Below, piece after piece: positions 32,788 through 45,503 of a stretch of 64,000 bases of DNA. Both the position numbers and the translations under genes were made by a program. Within the stretch, counting starts at the first letter, position 1, and every line of letters begins with the position of its first letter. The notes beneath the pieces were generated by a model. That model did no database searches. It saw nothing but the letters and a program-made list of their open reading frames with translations, and was not told where the DNA came from. Source of the stretch: Paramarasmius palmivorus (Eukaryota; Basidiomycota; Agaricomycetes; Agaricales; Marasmiaceae); contig JAYKXP010000112.1 in the NCBI GenBank assembly GCA_037176845.1, forward strand, positions 1-64,000, given 5' to 3'.

Positions 32788-34266
32788 GTTGCAACAAGAA
32801 AAGATTAGTAGAAGCTAAATAGCTCACGCTGCAATAACGTACTGCCAAAATCATATCTTTGTGATGTTATTCAGCGCTACATGCTGCCAATTGCGCCAGA
32901 ACGGGCGGCGTTCTGGCTGTCATCGATGCCTAAGAAAGGACTGATTAGTATACTTCTTAGAAACGCGTGAAGAAACCACGCTACAATCGTGGTACCGCCG
33001 ACTTCGTTGATATGTAAAAATACCTCCGTCTGGAGTCCTATCGTCACAAGATCCGTTCTACTTGCCATGCGAACTGAAAGCATCATGCTTTTGGGGGTTG
33101 GAGACTAGTGGACCTCGTCGGAGTTAGCGTTCGTAAGTTGAGCGTTTATGGTCACCTTTATGGATGGTAGACTGTAATCTACATTGAGTGCCGGCATGAC
33201 AACCCATCAAGCGCCCATCAAGCGCCCAGCGCTCGTTCAGCGTCAGAAATGTTCAAAGCTCAGCCCCATATGCAATGACATTACCCATTGAGATATTCCC
33301 TCTTTACCCCAATGGACTAAGGCGGAGACTCAGGCTTTGATCCTGCTGAGATTCATTGACATTTGCCGCTCCTGAAACCCTGTTGCTTAGGTCGTATGAT
33401 GCGTTCGATCTGTTGATGAATCATATGCCCTTCCTTTCCGTGTATATTTACAGGACTACAGAGGAGTTAACGTCGCACGGTCACAACGGAAAAGAGAATG
33501 TTTTCATACGTTATGTTAGAGACCTTAGCCACTTGCGCGGGGTTTACTGTCCTGCTAACTCCGTTGCATAAGAATAAAGTTTGACGGTTGCCGCTATATG
33601 CTACCTGACGAAACCGCCAATAGGCACACTGGCCAAGTCTCAATTCATATGTACGCCGATATCTGGCAAAGCCAACAAGATACGTCAGTAAAACCCCACA
33701 CCCCACACCGACGGGGAAACCATACTCACGACGAGCCCGCATTTCCCCGAAGTCGAACCAGTAATCTGCCAAGAAAGAGCGATGGGCTGTCCCGAAGACA
33801 TCCTACTCTTCCGAGTTTAAAATAAAACGGCTGCTCCATCTCGAGTGCGGCCCGCCAACTCGACGCTGCATCTTCGATGGTCACACTTCAAGGAGTAGTG
33901 AGGAGCACAGTACAGGAGGGTGCGGCCAGTATTGTCTTGTGGCGAGCTTCGCCTTAAGGTGAGGAGAGGCCGCGGATTATAATACTCTTGCTCTGTCTTT
34001 GGGAAATCAAGGTTGGGTCTGGATAAGCACGCATGTTGCTCAGAGTTGAGGCAAGGAACGTCTTCATTCAAATGTGAGATCCATGTTATAATACAACATC
34101 CTTACATAAATACATCTACAAAACTGGTGTCAACAACGATCTAGCGAAATGAATGCTCGGAACTCACCTTAAAATCGCAACGCTCAACACCTCACCGCCT
34201 GAGCGGGACATCCCGTGTGCCACCCTTTCTCCTTCAGTTTACCGTTGTCCTACAGGGTTCAGTCAG
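32788..34266. other. Region without a confirmed gene upstream of the DUF2235-WD40 gene
   Basis: Minus-strand frames at 32877-33086, 33467-33772 and 33817-34071 might be exons of an undetermined gene, but no homologous motif or consistent splice chain was found. The first ~200 bases are the likely promoter of the DUF2235-WD40 gene. Confidence 0.35.
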
Positions 34267-34610
34267 CTAAACCGTTGCCTCGAGACCCAAGGTCACACGA
34301 CATACTCGGTATGTGCAAAACGTAGTCTTGACTCGATTTCCGCCTTTACTGGGTTCATGATACCTGCCAGTAAGATAAGTACCGTCAGCTTCAACCAAGA
34401 CCAGGGAACTCACTCGCAAAATAACCCAGGATCCAGCACCGTCCCCCGATCCTCCGTATAGAGATTAAATCGTATCTCCTGTTCATATCGTTGCCCTCTT
34501 TCCCTCGAGAAGACTTGAACTCCAGGCGGGCATTTGAGGCATACTGCCCCAGTTTGAATGATCAGAGTTAGAAAAGTGAGAAGAGGTATTAGGAATAGTG
34601 CGGGAAACAT
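34267..34610 (-). CDS. Small secreted cysteine-containing protein, two exons
   Basis: Exon 1 from ATG 34610 encodes a strong signal peptide (MFPALFLIPLLTFLTLIIQT) followed by VCLKCPPG and ends at GLFC(GA) with donor GTGAGT. Exon 2, after acceptor CTGGCAG, reads EYHEPSKGGNRVKTTFC, TYRVC and TLGLEATV with stop TAG at 34267-34269. About 97 residues with five cysteines after the signal. No known domain; pattern and size fit a basidiomycete secreted effector-like or surface protein. The stop could instead be bypassed by another intron. Confidence 0.55.
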
Positions 34611-34818
34611 TTCATGGAATACGGGAAGAGCTTAGAGAAAAGACATCAACAAAACCATCATAATCACGGTTCGGTTACGCCAAGCACGTGGTTTGCACAT
34701 GTTTATTGTTCAAGTTGCAGCAAAGCGCAGCCTCGTTGGCATTGTGCAGGACGTGTAGTCTACATTGAGGCGAAGCCATAGCACGCAAGCTATAGCTACA
34801 GATAAATACATAGAGATG

Positions 34819-36202
34819 TTACACCGAAATTCCCTCAGATGAAACGGACATGGACAGTGGGAGGTCACCGCCTTTCTTTTTCCGTGAAGGCCGCGCTTTT
34901 AGCTCCTCGATTTCGGCGGTCAGCTTGGCCTGGGGGTGAATAGATCGATTAGAATAAAAAGATGGCAAAGGCAAGCAACGATGCGTACGCATTTCTCTTC
35001 CAACTCTGCCTTGTCAAAGGTACTTTTATACGGTGCGGTAGGTGACGCTTTCGGCTTGTATTTGTCGCCTACGGGTACTTGTGAATGAAGGGGAGATGTT
35101 TGAAGAGTGAGGCACATACGATACCCAGCCTGTGTAAACACCTCGTTCATTAGATCATGGTTTCGCTTGTACCTCGTAAGGGCAAGCGTTTTGGTTGATA
35201 TCATGTCTCCTTCATCTGAACCAAAGGGCAAGTCATTAAGAGAAGGGAAGGAGAGCCTATTACGCACCTCCTGAATCATCGTCCATCATAGGCGGTCGCT
35301 GAATAAAATTCATGTTCGAAACCAGAGGAAACAAAGCAGCTGCAGAAACTCACAGCAGTACTCCCCGCTCTCGCACGTTCCCTTTCTCTTCTCCTTTCCA
35401 ACATCTCCATGCTGTTGTTCTGCTGTGCCAACATGGCTTGCTGCTGTTGGAAGTTCATCGGCATGCCCCCTGGCACAGCGCCCATGGGTCCCTGCGGCGG
35501 AACACTGCCTGGTGGATAAACTTTCTGTCCAGCCTTGTCACCACCGACATAAACAGGCGGGTCGGTAATAGGCCTGAGGGGGTACGCTCGTACGGGTTGG
35601 TTCATAAGTGATGGCATTATTTCTTTGCGGGTAGACGTAAGTCGCAGTAAACAATCTTGAGATTAAAGAGAACCAACGAGCGTTGCCTCCCCGGGTGTAA
35701 TGAACGAGGTAGAGGCCCGGATGTCCGCCTTTTGTGAGACGATACCTGCGGCGGAGACGCCACGCAACCTGATCTCCTCCTGGTACGAAACCAAACTTAA
35801 TCTCATGAACTTCCATTTCCTTAGAATCAAAAAAGAGGTCATGAGCCTTTGGACAAGAGCAAAATGTCGACAGGAACGCACACGAGTATTGTTCATGACC
35901 GGCACCACATACTTAGTCTCCATCTCCTGCCACCGTATTCCATCGTTCGGATAGACCTGTTGCGGCAAGAATAAGAGATGAACCTGGCCCTCTAGAATGA
36001 GATAAATACTCGAATCAAGTATGAGAAGAGCACAACGCTTACCTAGTGGTTTGTCTATATGACACCAAGTGAAAGGTGTTTGCGTGATCATTGTAAGGGC
36101 CCTTACTAACATGTTGGCGGCCGCTTCGAGATTCACTTCGCGGTGAACACCGAAATTGTCTGGATGGCGGAGGACAGGAGGGTCTTGGGGAGCGTGTTGC
36201 AT
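34819..36202 (-). CDS. SWI/SNF and RSC chromatin-remodelling complex subunit Ssr4
   Basis: ATG 36200-36202 begins MQHAPQDPPVLRHPDNFG. Ssr4 N-terminal domain landmarks are VLLRAL-like helix MLVRALTMI, TWCHIDKP, then after an intron GQVHLLFLPQQVYPNDGIRW and MEVHEIKFGFVPGGDQVAWR, then RRRYRLTKGGHPGLYLVHYT. Further exons encode MPSLMNQPVRAYPLRP, a Pro/Gln-rich stretch (FQQQQAMLAQQNN), an Arg-rich coiled segment (MEMLERRRERERAR), LALTRYKRNHDLMNEVF, YKPKASPTAPYKSTFD and a basic tail ending GISV-stop at 34819-34821. In fission yeast Ssr4 is a nuclear subunit of both SWI/SNF and RSC. About six introns. Identification is by remembered family motifs. Confidence 0.8.
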
Positions 36203-37397
36203 CGCGGTGGTGGTGGTCGCGGTTCAAGTCGGTCACGGCGAACAAGTGTCACAGCGACAACGCTTTCTTTCTTTCTCGCTCTCACCAACAAGACCTTTTT
36301 TCCACCCTTTCTGAGGAACATGGGATTTCGATGGGATTCAAACCCTCAGAAATCAATTACTCGAATCGTACGAGACGAGCCCCATGGATATTCCGGTGCG
36401 TTTCACTATCGAACTTGAGGACTCTTTTCAAGCTGAAGTCTATCTACAGTGGTATCTGGACTTTGTAGATGGAGTCGCGTCTCAAGACTAGCTGATAGTG
36501 CACATACGCTCGTGCAGTAGCAAACACTCAGATAAATTTGGAAGCGGATTTTCATCAAGAACCCCTTCTGATTATTGGGCGCTGATATTTCTCGCCTTAT
36601 CCTGTGTATGTCGTACGACGTGATGCACCATGGAAGGCCAAAGGAGAGGCCACAAACGGAAGTTACCTCGTATGCCTATTCTATGGTCTGTTGTCTGTGT
36701 TGTCCTGAAACTGATCGATGCTAGGACACCGCTACGAGGCTCTCGATTTTGTTCACCACCCCGGGCCCAAGGCGCCAAATTGAAGTATATTCAAACGTGC
36801 ACTGTTACCTAGTGATATGAAAATAGAGGCTACTGCTTTGTAGAAATGCCATCAAGTGCGTTATTTTGAGTTTCGTCCCCGCTGGAGATCATCTTGAACG
36901 ATTGGCTATGTTACCTCTGTGCGTTTGTTGTAGATTTGGAAGCTACACGCTGTCTGTCGTCCGGTATGGCTTGCTTATAGCTCCTAGTTTTCAACGACTA
37001 AAACCCATATTGCAGTCATTCTTCTGGCATTGAATATTCGTAAAAAGCAATTGCCACTTCCTGGATACTCTATCCTCAAATATTATGGAGTGAGAGATAT
37101 TTCTGGCACTTCCAGCGCCGGTCTAACTCTGTTCGTCAGGCATCCAGTTACATAGACGCAACAGACCAGGGGAACTCGTGGATGCCCTGGGGGCAGACGT
37201 TTCAAAACTGAGTATATTTACACGGGATCCGAAAAGGACCGATTGGGGTAAGTCGTGAAATCTGCATATCAGGTCGTTATCAAGCCTTCTGACGATCCCC
37301 TCTGAATTCAAATTGGTTCCAACTCTAATTGTCCAATCAGTTTCTACGGTATCAATGACCTCATCTGGAACTTGATACCTCACTATGTAGCGGTATA
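36203..37397. other. Intergenic region upstream of ssr4
   Basis: Promoter side of ssr4, with CACC-rich repeats close to the ATG (36200-36225). No gene recognised further right; frames at 36572-36812 and 37123-37449 are unsupported. Confidence 0.4.
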
Positions 37398-37430
37398 TAG
37401 CTCGGGTAGTCAAATAGCTCGGGTAGCTAC
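37398..37430. repeat. Tandem TAGCTCGGGTAG repeats with palindrome
   Basis: TAGCTCGGGTAG occurs at 37398-37409 and again at 37415-37426, where it continues into GGGTAGCTACCCC, a self-complementary stretch. The same 12-mer and its complement recur at 38253-38264 and 38307-38318, so these may be ends of one foldback or MITE-like element or two small copies. Confidence 0.6.
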
Positions 37431-38252
37431 CCCCCCATCTACGTAGCACGGTCCCGGTCTACGAGGTGCTACATGGTGCTACATAGCGAGCATTTTTTGA
37501 TGTTATCAGAAACCGGGTACCCAAAATGACAATGCGTGAGCCAATGAAATCTTCTCGATATAGTGGTATGGTCGTCGTTTCTTGCTGCCTTGCGGCCAGT
37601 TGCCGTTCTATGCTATGGTCAATTGAGCTGCATTTTCATTCATTGCAACACGCGTTCTTTAACTATCAACAAATGTACTTTGTTATACGCCAACAAATTG
37701 AACTACGAGATATGATGCAGGACTCCATCACTGCTAGTGCGCGTGTCCAACGGTTGGAATGTGAGACTGGTGCTTCGAATCCATAGATGTCTTCAATATG
37801 CGGCAGTTGGTGTTCTTGAATTGTTTTCTGACCGTCGAGGGAGCTATCGGTGTCCTCAAGGCGTCCTAATATATGGAGTCAGCCGAAAAGGAACACGAAG
37901 AAGAGAAGTGTCGACGGCCACGCACCTTGACGATCCCCACTGACAATCACGATATCATCTTCGTTCCTAAGCCTCTTGATGCCCTGTCCTTGCGCAAAAA
38001 AACCTTGAGCCATTGACGTCGGAGGGAAGATTGCTTGACGGTCTGAGCTGAAAAAAAGCTAAGTCAAACTTGAGTGTACATGGCTAAAGTGAAAACAGTT
38101 AAGATTCAACTTGTATACTTCTCTCGAAAAGTAGAATACGCACAAGCCTTGCAATATTGTACCCTGGGCATGGATAGTTTCGAACGAAAAGGTGTTGATT
38201 GACGTAAGGAAAATCCCCGTTTCTCAGGCGCCGCGTGGTCCTCTTTGGCCAG
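37431..38252. other. Sequence between the two TAGCTCGGGTAG repeat clusters
   Basis: Contains a plus-strand frame of 86 codons at 37526-37786 with no recognised similarity. It could be the body of a ~0.9-kb element bounded by the 12-mer repeats. No transposase or other known motif is visible. Confidence 0.3.
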
Positions 38253-38318
38253 TAGCTCGGGTAGTACGGAGGTAGCTCGGACGTAGCACTTTTGCTCTAC
38301 CAGGCTCTACCCGAGCTA
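38253..38318. repeat. 66-bp foldback with TAGCTCGGGTAG / CTACCCGAGCTA ends
   Basis: The 12-mer at 38253-38264 is the exact reverse complement of 38307-38318. Internal blocks (GGTAGCTC, GAGCTACC-like, CTCTACCAGGCTCTAC) add to the stem potential. It lies about 280 bases upstream of 7TM copy F. Confidence 0.65.
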
Positions 38319-38599
38319 CATAGTGGGAGCTCTACTACTCAACAAAATACGGATTCCAGATGCTGATGATGAATAGAATATTTGACAAGCGGCAGTGCAT
38401 GTCTTCAAAATGGTTTGATACGCTCCAAAGGATATATTCCTGAATTACTTCGCTAGGTAAGCACTCACGTCCTCAAATCCCCGTCGCCTTGTGGGCTCTA
38501 CACCGAGTCTGCTAAGGGCAGTGATATTCAGGCAGTAGTGTTGTGGCGCGCGCATTGGCTATATAATGACAAACCCATCTGAGTCTCGTACCCCGAGAA

Positions 38600-40261
38600 A
38601 TGTCGTCTGCAATTCCTGACCAATACCTTGCCTCCTTCACTATCGAACAGACAGTCCTCTTCCCGATCTCTACCTTGTCGGTCAGTCCACTCACCTCGCA
38701 TATTATCAACTCGTGCTGAATGTTATCCACCTACGTAGGCCATGTTCTTCGTATATGGTAAACCCGAATTTATGTTAGTCAAAAGGCCGCTGATGCTTCT
38801 TTCCACAGGTATTTACGTTCTGCTCTTTGCAACATACGTCTATATGGCCCGTGGGCGCAACGATCCCGGCGAGAGACTCAACCATAATCTCTATGTCACA
38901 CTGACTGTGGCACTCTTCGTGTTAACGACGATCTTCGTCGTCAATATCACCGTCTACTATCCACATGGTGCCGTGGTTCGCTTTGACGCTGTCAAAAAAG
39001 GGGATTACGATCTGCTCGCTAAGTACCTGAATTGGGATGACCTGGAGAGAAGGGTAGGCTAGTAAGTTACGAAATTTCAATAACTTGAACATTTTCCTAC
39101 GCTGAACCCTCGCCCTATAGCTCAATTGTGAATTTTGTGGCTGTTTTTCTAAAGTGAGCTTTTCTGATGTTCACGGATCACGTGGCTGATTGTCAAAACC
39201 AGCATCACGGCGGAATGGATGCTAGTTCGTTGCCACAGTTCATCCACCTGAAGATTGTTGACCTAGTGTCAGGTTCACCGATGCTATGTCGTTTGGGGTT
39301 CTAATAGGGTAGTTGCTGTGCCCTTGATCGTGATGTCAGTCGTCATAAATGGTACGTGTGCCCCTTCTCCGCTGTACTGTTACAATGGTAACTAACTGAG
39401 TACAAAGCCCTTGGGCTGGTCTATTCTATCATAACCTCAGCTGGGATATGTGCCCTGGCACGCGGGTCAGACTCTTGGGACAATCTACTGACAATTGCCT
39501 CTACAACTAGTCTGGCATACATCACGAGCAGTACCGCCGCTAATCTCATTATCACCCTGTTGACTGGTATGTGTCTTCATGATTCATACGTTTTTCTTGC
39601 GAGTCTAACGCCTTCCGTCGCGACACGCACAGCCGGGCGAATTTGGTGGATTCATCGACAGGTCAGATCTAGTGGAGCGTTCTCGAGTGACGGACTCGTT
39701 GAATCGGTCTCCAGATTCATGTGAGCAGCCTCGATTATGGATGATATGAGAAACATTATTTACGAACGTGAATGTCTACAGTCTTGAATCTGGGTTGATT
39801 TATCCAACTGTCAGCACGTTATCTCTGATTCTCTCGAACACCGTATTTGAGACCAATGCTTCGTTCGATCTCTATCCCCTTGCTGTTCTGAGTGCTGTAA
39901 GGAATAATCCTTGACATCTCTGAATGCTCTGACTGACTAACACTGACAGGGACTTGCTCCAACCTTGATCATGGTTCGAGCGCGGCTCGGCAAGAACGTC
40001 GAAAGCTTGCGGGTAGTTCTCTCTGATATTCGCTTCACCAGCCAGCCAGGACAGCGAGAATTGACGAGCGAATCTCGATCTCAGGTCCCCGTTCATTCAA
40101 TCGGGGACTTTGGTGTTGTAAAAGTAGGCGAGCAAAATGGCCACGAAATTCAAAGGAAGCATCCACTATCGTCTGAAGATCCCGGTCAGGTCCCAGTCTC
40201 TCGTCTTTGCGTCCTGCTCTCCCTAGACTATTTCTTTTTGTATTTATTGCCTTCGTTTTGA
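38600..40261 (+). CDS. 7TM family membrane protein, copy F
   Basis: ATG 38600-38602 (MSSAIPDQYLASFTIEQ) is homologous to the start of copy B. The next exons are the 19-base microexon AMFFVYG, then GIYVLLFATYVYM to NWDDLERRVG, the 22-base microexon ITAEWML, HRCYVVWGSNRVVAVPL, LGLVYSIITSAGICALARG, ANLIITLLT, GRIWWIHRQVRSSG, LESGLIYPTVSTLS and GLAPTLIMVRARLGKN. The tail of ~90 residues is hydrophilic but ends in a hydrophobic stretch (LCVLLSLDYFFLYLLPSF), unlike its paralogues, so the real C-terminus may differ. All junctions are GT-AG. It is isolated from the other copies, lying between ssr4 and a sedolisin gene. Confidence 0.75.
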
Positions 40262-40394
40262 CTCTCGCCTGATCCATACGCTCTATACCTTGGTTGGGAA
40301 CATGAATGTAAGAACCTTCCGACTATCTCGCGAAAGAGGAAAATTGCAGCATAATAGTACAGCGTTCTGTTGCTTTCATAGTACATTCTCGCTA

Positions 40395-43216
40395 TCATGG
40401 CAAGTTCAAGAATAAGTTCATTAGTTTCTGGAAATCGGGAGTCCCGAGACCTGGTACCAAGGGTCAGCGACACAAGCTCAAGCAAGGAAAGTCATGCTCT
40501 TACCTGTGACAGGATCCCAGCCAGTGGCGCTAGATATTGAGGTGTCAGTAAGGAGCGAAGGCAGAGTTTGGGTACGCTGGGTGCGATACTCACGGCGAGA
40601 ACCCGGGAGTTCCTACATTGGCATAGTCAGACCACCGTGGTTCGCAAGAGAGGTGCACACTCACCGCATCCTGGGTTAGTCCCATTCGTGATATCATTAA
40701 ACGCTCCAGTAAAGCTGGCAGAGTAGATCTTATGTCGCCTCATCGGTAAAAATTTTATCAACAGCAAGATTACTAGACCTACCGAAGGATTTATGAACCC
40801 TACGGGACCTTTCCCCTGAACAATCCTTGCATCATTAATCATACTAATCATCGAACCAACCACAGGTGCAGATGCAGAGGTTCCGAACACCCGTACAAAT
40901 TGACCATCCACGTCTATGGGAATGTTCAGCGTCGCATTGCCGCCCAAAGAGCCTCAGAGGGATACTCACTAACGACATAGTTCGCTCTATAAGCACGGCA
41001 TGAGAATGCAGAAACTTTGAGTTCGGAACAAGTGCTTACCCATTAGCTGAAAGGTCCGGGAACGCGCGAGACTGCATCACTTGTCAAAGCACTGAAGACG
41101 GTGGCTGGATTGATGAACAAACCTTCCCCGTGGAATTGAATCGCGAGTTATCGAAAGGCAATTTCGTGTTCTTCAAATATGAAGCGACCTGTTGCTGTTG
41201 ATAGTCCGGAATCCTGTCACATCCATTTTAGTTTGGTTCCCTAGAGGAAACCAAATTCCGGCTCACGAGAAGATGTTAGAGAAACCTCCACCCGAAAATA
41301 TCACTTCTTCGCATGCAGATTCTGGATCATTGACTGTCTTTCCCGAGACGATTTGGGTGGCTCCCACAGCAGTGATAAAAGGACAAGATGCCTATGGCTC
41401 GGTTAGTGACAGTACTATTTTAAACCGTTTCTTTTCAGACTCGCCGGAAAGTCAGGATTGAACACCGTGCCTGATTTCGAAGGTTGTCCTTGAAGTCTGT
41501 TGCGTGAGACGACTACACATGCCATATCGGCAAATCCTCACCATTGGTATCCAAACATACACCGCCGTTCCCAGCTACACCGTTATCCCCACTGCTATAC
41601 AATATCGTCGACCCCATTAGCCCCAATTTGGCGTACTCGTTACACTGTCGGGTAGCGGATTTCGCAGAAATAGTACTTTCGTCTTGACCATAGGAGATGG
41701 AGACAACATGTGGTGGCGCTAGAATCCCACAAGATTCCGGGCCTGTGTCTGCGTGAGAAGGAATGAAGAAAGTGAGGATTGCTCAGAAAGTACCTTTGAA
41801 GCCGCCGGGTAAGGGGTCGGGATAGATACCGTCCTAAGTAGAGATTATATATCTTAGATTGGTTCAATGAAAGTGACGTAGTATCCAGTACCTGTTCGGG
41901 ATCGTCTCCACCTGATAGGATTTCAGCGACCACGGCTCGAAAGGCGTGTCCAAAGCATTCGTACCTTCAAAAGTACAGAAAGACCCATCTACTGCATCCA
42001 ACCAATTATCGAACCCGGCCCCTACAATTCTCTGAGTTTGACGATAAGGTGAGAATGAACAGAGGCTAAACCTTCCACAAGATCCCCAGTTTGTAGTAAA
42101 ACCACCGGTTGTGGGTTGGTGAGTGCCATGGCGTATTCCAGATCTAGATCGCTTTCTCCATTGAAGTCAAAGCTTTGATTCTGGGTTTGCGCGACACCTT
42201 TAGCAGTTTACTGTGAGACAATTGAAGATAAAGATGCTAAAGAGAAGACTAACCGCCGTCAATGGAGACAAATGTTGGGCGCGTGCCCACTAAACTCGGG
42301 GAGAAGTTTCTATAGAAAAAATGAGCTAGGATTGTGAGAAGGGTTACTTTACGTGCGTACGCAAAGAATAAATCAAGATCGTTGGACAAGAATGCTTGAG
42401 GTGTGAATTCCACTAAAGATCACCGTATGTCAGAGCGGACTGGAGGCGAAAAACTGCAATGTACCGATTCCGTAAGTATTCTGACCACTCTCGGCCTTCG
42501 GTGTGTAATCAAAGTTGTACAATGCACGAATACAATCTGGAGTGATGAACTGGTCACAGGTGCTGAGTGTAGGCGTGTCAATGTTCACAGCGGCGCCCTG
42601 CTTCGGGAGGTGTTTACGAGGGGCGCGTGTGAAGTCGACCGTGGGTCGAATCAAGTCAATGTGGGGTGTAAGATTAACGGGTATTGAGTATTCCTTGCAA
42701 CCTATTCAAACTCAATCAATGACGAGAAGGCGACGTTTGCGATGGCAACGAACCGATGTGTTCAATCCCAGTCTCTGAATGAACGTACGAATGGAACTCT
42801 GTGCGCAAGAGCTGCTCCGTTTCGGCGATAGTGGTATTGACCTGAATCCATCCTTTGTTTGCAGAGAGCTTAGCCCGTTCTGGGGAGATCCCAGAATCGG
42901 ATAGCCACCTTAGAACGGCGGATATACTGTCTCTACTCGGAGAGAAAGCATCTACAAGCTCTTGAGGAGACCAATGCTGCCCGAACGACTGCGAAGTTGG
43001 GTCTGAAACAGACAAGAGTAGCTCCTCGAGTCGATCAAGGTTCTGCTGGGCGAGACCAACGCGAAGTGGGTGAACTCGCATGGGGTCTGCACGGCGAGAA
43101 GGGATCCAGCCTGAGGGTGAGATGGTGCGTCTCTCGTGCACGAGATGAGTGTCGGAGAAAGACGGAGCTGCATAGCTAGAGACTATGCTGACGGCCACCA
43201 ACAGGAATGGGAGCAT
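40395..43216 (-). CDS. Secreted sedolisin / tripeptidyl-peptidase (peptidase family S53)
   Basis: ATG 43214-43216 opens a signal peptide (MLPFLLVAVSIVSSYA). A ~180-residue pro-domain typical of S53 follows (HPLRVGLAQQNLDRLEELL, SDPTSQSFGQHWSPQEL, WLSDSGISPERAKLSANKG). In the catalytic domain the Glu-Asp pair is visible in GESDLDLEYAM (~42160), later SSGDNGVAGNGGV near 41590, and the nucleophile motif GTSASAP (~40870). The C-terminal Ca-site region includes FNDITNGTNPGC, ATGWDPVTG and GLGTPDFQKLM, ending at TGA 40395-40397. About 15 short introns. Family members cleave tripeptides from N-termini at acidic pH outside the cell. The long run of motifs in order argues for an intact gene. Confidence 0.85.
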
Positions 43217-43621
43217 TTCTCGAGCGGGGCAAGAGCAACGAGAAGGTCGCAACCAAGCTTCATCGTTATAAATACTTAGGATGGTACGACGCAATCCCGA
43301 ATAGTGGTATCGGTCCGACCTTTGAGAAGCTGAGAACAAGCTTAACGCATGGTTCTCTAAGTAAAAGATACGCGTGTTCCTGTGGACTCGACGATAAAAC
43401 CATTGCCGGTGCCACTGAAGATCCGTGCCTGTCCAATTATAGTTCTGTCGAGATAGATTGACAGGAGGTGTGTATTTTGTGGCATGGAATTGGCCGCAAG
43501 AGGAGAAGAGTAACTGCTCGAGACGACGGTTGTCATATATAAAGAAGTCCACCATGTGTGTAACTCCCTTCTTGGGCATGAAGCCATATAATGAGCCATG
43601 ATATTTCATTTTCGCCCTTTT
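43217..43621. other. Intergenic region between the sedolisin and Poa1-like genes
   Basis: Upstream of the sedolisin gene and downstream of the Poa1-like gene. The long frame reaching 43609 in register with the sedolisin is a 5' extension without a conserved start. Nothing else recognised. Confidence 0.45.
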
Positions 43622-44201
43622 CTACGCCATGGGTTGCTCGGGATTATAAATCGACATTGTCACTTTCAGCTCTTTCAGTACGTCTTCAGTTTCTTTCCAG
43701 GGCACGGCAAACTTTCCAGAATTAAATCGACTGAAAATAAAGGGCACAAGATTAGAGTTAGATCGAGCTTAAATCTGAATGCGAGACGCACCAAGCGTGT
43801 AGCTCCTTCTTTCCCTCGTTCTGCCTTATCAAATCTTGTACGGCCGTCCTCGTAGCACTGAGGATCTCCTCCGGCGAATCCTTTCGTTTTCCATACGCTT
43901 TCGAAGTAAAAAGACACGCAATATCGTGTGTATCTCCTGGAATTATTAGACATGTTCCGATGAGAGTCTCGGGAGATTGGGCTTCGCAATGGTCTTTGTA
44001 AACTTGGAATTGGGCAGGGTATCTATCTCGGAAAGCAAGGGCGATTCCGCTTCCCCAAGAGCCTAAGCAGTTGCATGCATGGACGAGAATGCTGCCTGAG
44101 GGTGCTTTGAAGATGTCACCAGTTATGAAGGCGAGAGACATGAGTAAGACTTGGTTGCCATATTGGGACACATCGCCGGCGTCGGTCTTCACACGTGTCA
44201 T
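43622..44201 (-). CDS. Macro-domain ADP-ribose 1''-phosphate phosphatase (Poa1-like)
   Basis: Exon 1 (44201-43792) and exon 2 (43730-43622) give 172 residues, close to yeast Poa1. The macro fold is recognisable in FITGDIFKAP, ILVHACNCLGSWGSGIALAF (ligand-binding Asn/Gly loop), YPAQFQVYKDHC, TCLIIPGD, IACLFTSKAYGKRKDSPEEI, and in exon 2 FNSGKFAVPWKETEDVLKEL. Poa1 removes the phosphate from ADP-ribose 1''-phosphate, a by-product of tRNA splicing. The reaction here is inferred from the family. The ATG used leaves ~20 residues before the domain; the Met at residue 21 is an alternative start. It is divergent from the ABC transporter gene. Confidence 0.85.
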
Positions 44202-45503
44202 CCTTCCCCACTATCATCAAGTTCGCTCACTACTCAGTTACGTTGCTTTGCACGGTCTGGTGTCTCAACCTGCTGGTTGTACTGGTTCATTTGATACTAT
44301 TTGTTACCAGATGATCCATTTGTCGCTCGGCCGAAAGCTTCCAATTACAGCTCCCCCATGATCGAGGGTTCTCCCGCCTCATCCCACCTGGCATATAGTA
44401 GCGGGACCACCAAGCAGTCGCGATTTGCCAAGTACTACTAAGGTTTAAGCTGAGTGTCATTGTGGGGTGATTGGTCACTTTGAAAGGCGGATTTGACATT
44501 AGTTCTGACAGGCATAAAGTAGTTTTACAGCTTCCCAAAACTCCAAGATTGGTCGACGAAGTCTCAAGAAGATAATCCTTCCAGGGCACGGTCCCGCCAA
44601 TTTCGTTGGTTATGCGATGGCATTAAGAACCAACAAGCCATCAGGTCAAAGGAGCCCAAGTACTTATCTCTGACTAAAACCTCGGAAATGCAATACGTAT
44701 TGTATTTCTAATCTCTGTAGTTCCCGATTCCACATTGCTCGTCAAATCCCGAACAACGAATATGATTATCATGACTGAGCTTGAAGTAGAGTCTCAGTCT
44801 GGCTAAACGGCGTTGTTGGTGCTTGTGTATGCTAGCGGGTCCGCAGTTTCCCTGGAGATTTGCTAACCGAGGCTTTTGAAACAACCGCCAGGTTCATACA
44901 AGCACTTCCGAAGCTTCCGAAGGTTGAACGTTGGACGTTGAGGGACCTCCTGAGCCTCAGGCTGTAGAGCTGTAGAGCCTGTAGGTGTTTTGACCCCCAA
45001 ACACAGCACCAGATAATCTGATAATCTGCTACACAACAGGACGCATTGCGCAACGATACAAAGGACTGACTCATCCTCGATCTCGTACGAATTTTCTCGT
45101 ACGACACCACGCAATCGGTGCGCCGGGATATTCATGATGTATTGCCGATTAACCGAGAAACTTCGAGGCGTATCAGGGCGTATCCGCAAGCTCCAATCCT
45201 GCTTCATTGCGGTGTTGCTCTGCGTTCTTTTCAACGCCGTGTAGCTCGGAATTTCCGCCCATGTATCACCATTTTTAATGAGTTTCAACCACAATAGTGG
45301 ATGACTGAACAGCTTGAATAATCCGGAGATGAAGGAGGGATATCGAGCCGCCGCACTTGGGACTATCTCATCATGACGGCATCGCCGTTTTGCCGGCTAG
45401 GTGCTCCGCCAACCGAGATCAATTTTCCAGACGCGTCCATATTTATGGTCTTGGTAAACGACGATATGCAGAGTTCACCCTTTCCCCTAATCCCTCCTTC
45501 ACC
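44202..45503. other. 1.3-kb divergent promoter region (Poa1-like / ABC transporter)
   Basis: Intergenic between two divergently oriented genes. A minus-strand frame of 143 codons (44863-45294) has no homology I recognise and no splice support, and is probably chance. No clear regulatory motif could be assigned. Confidence 0.4.

Noticed and set aside
36329..36390. GGTTTGAATCCC-like B box near the ssr4 promoter (minus strand)
   Set aside because: No A box at the right distance and no cloverleaf can be drawn.
44863..45294. 143-codon minus-strand frame in the divergent promoter region
   Set aside because: No family resemblance, no splice partner, and it lies between two well-supported promoters; likely chance.
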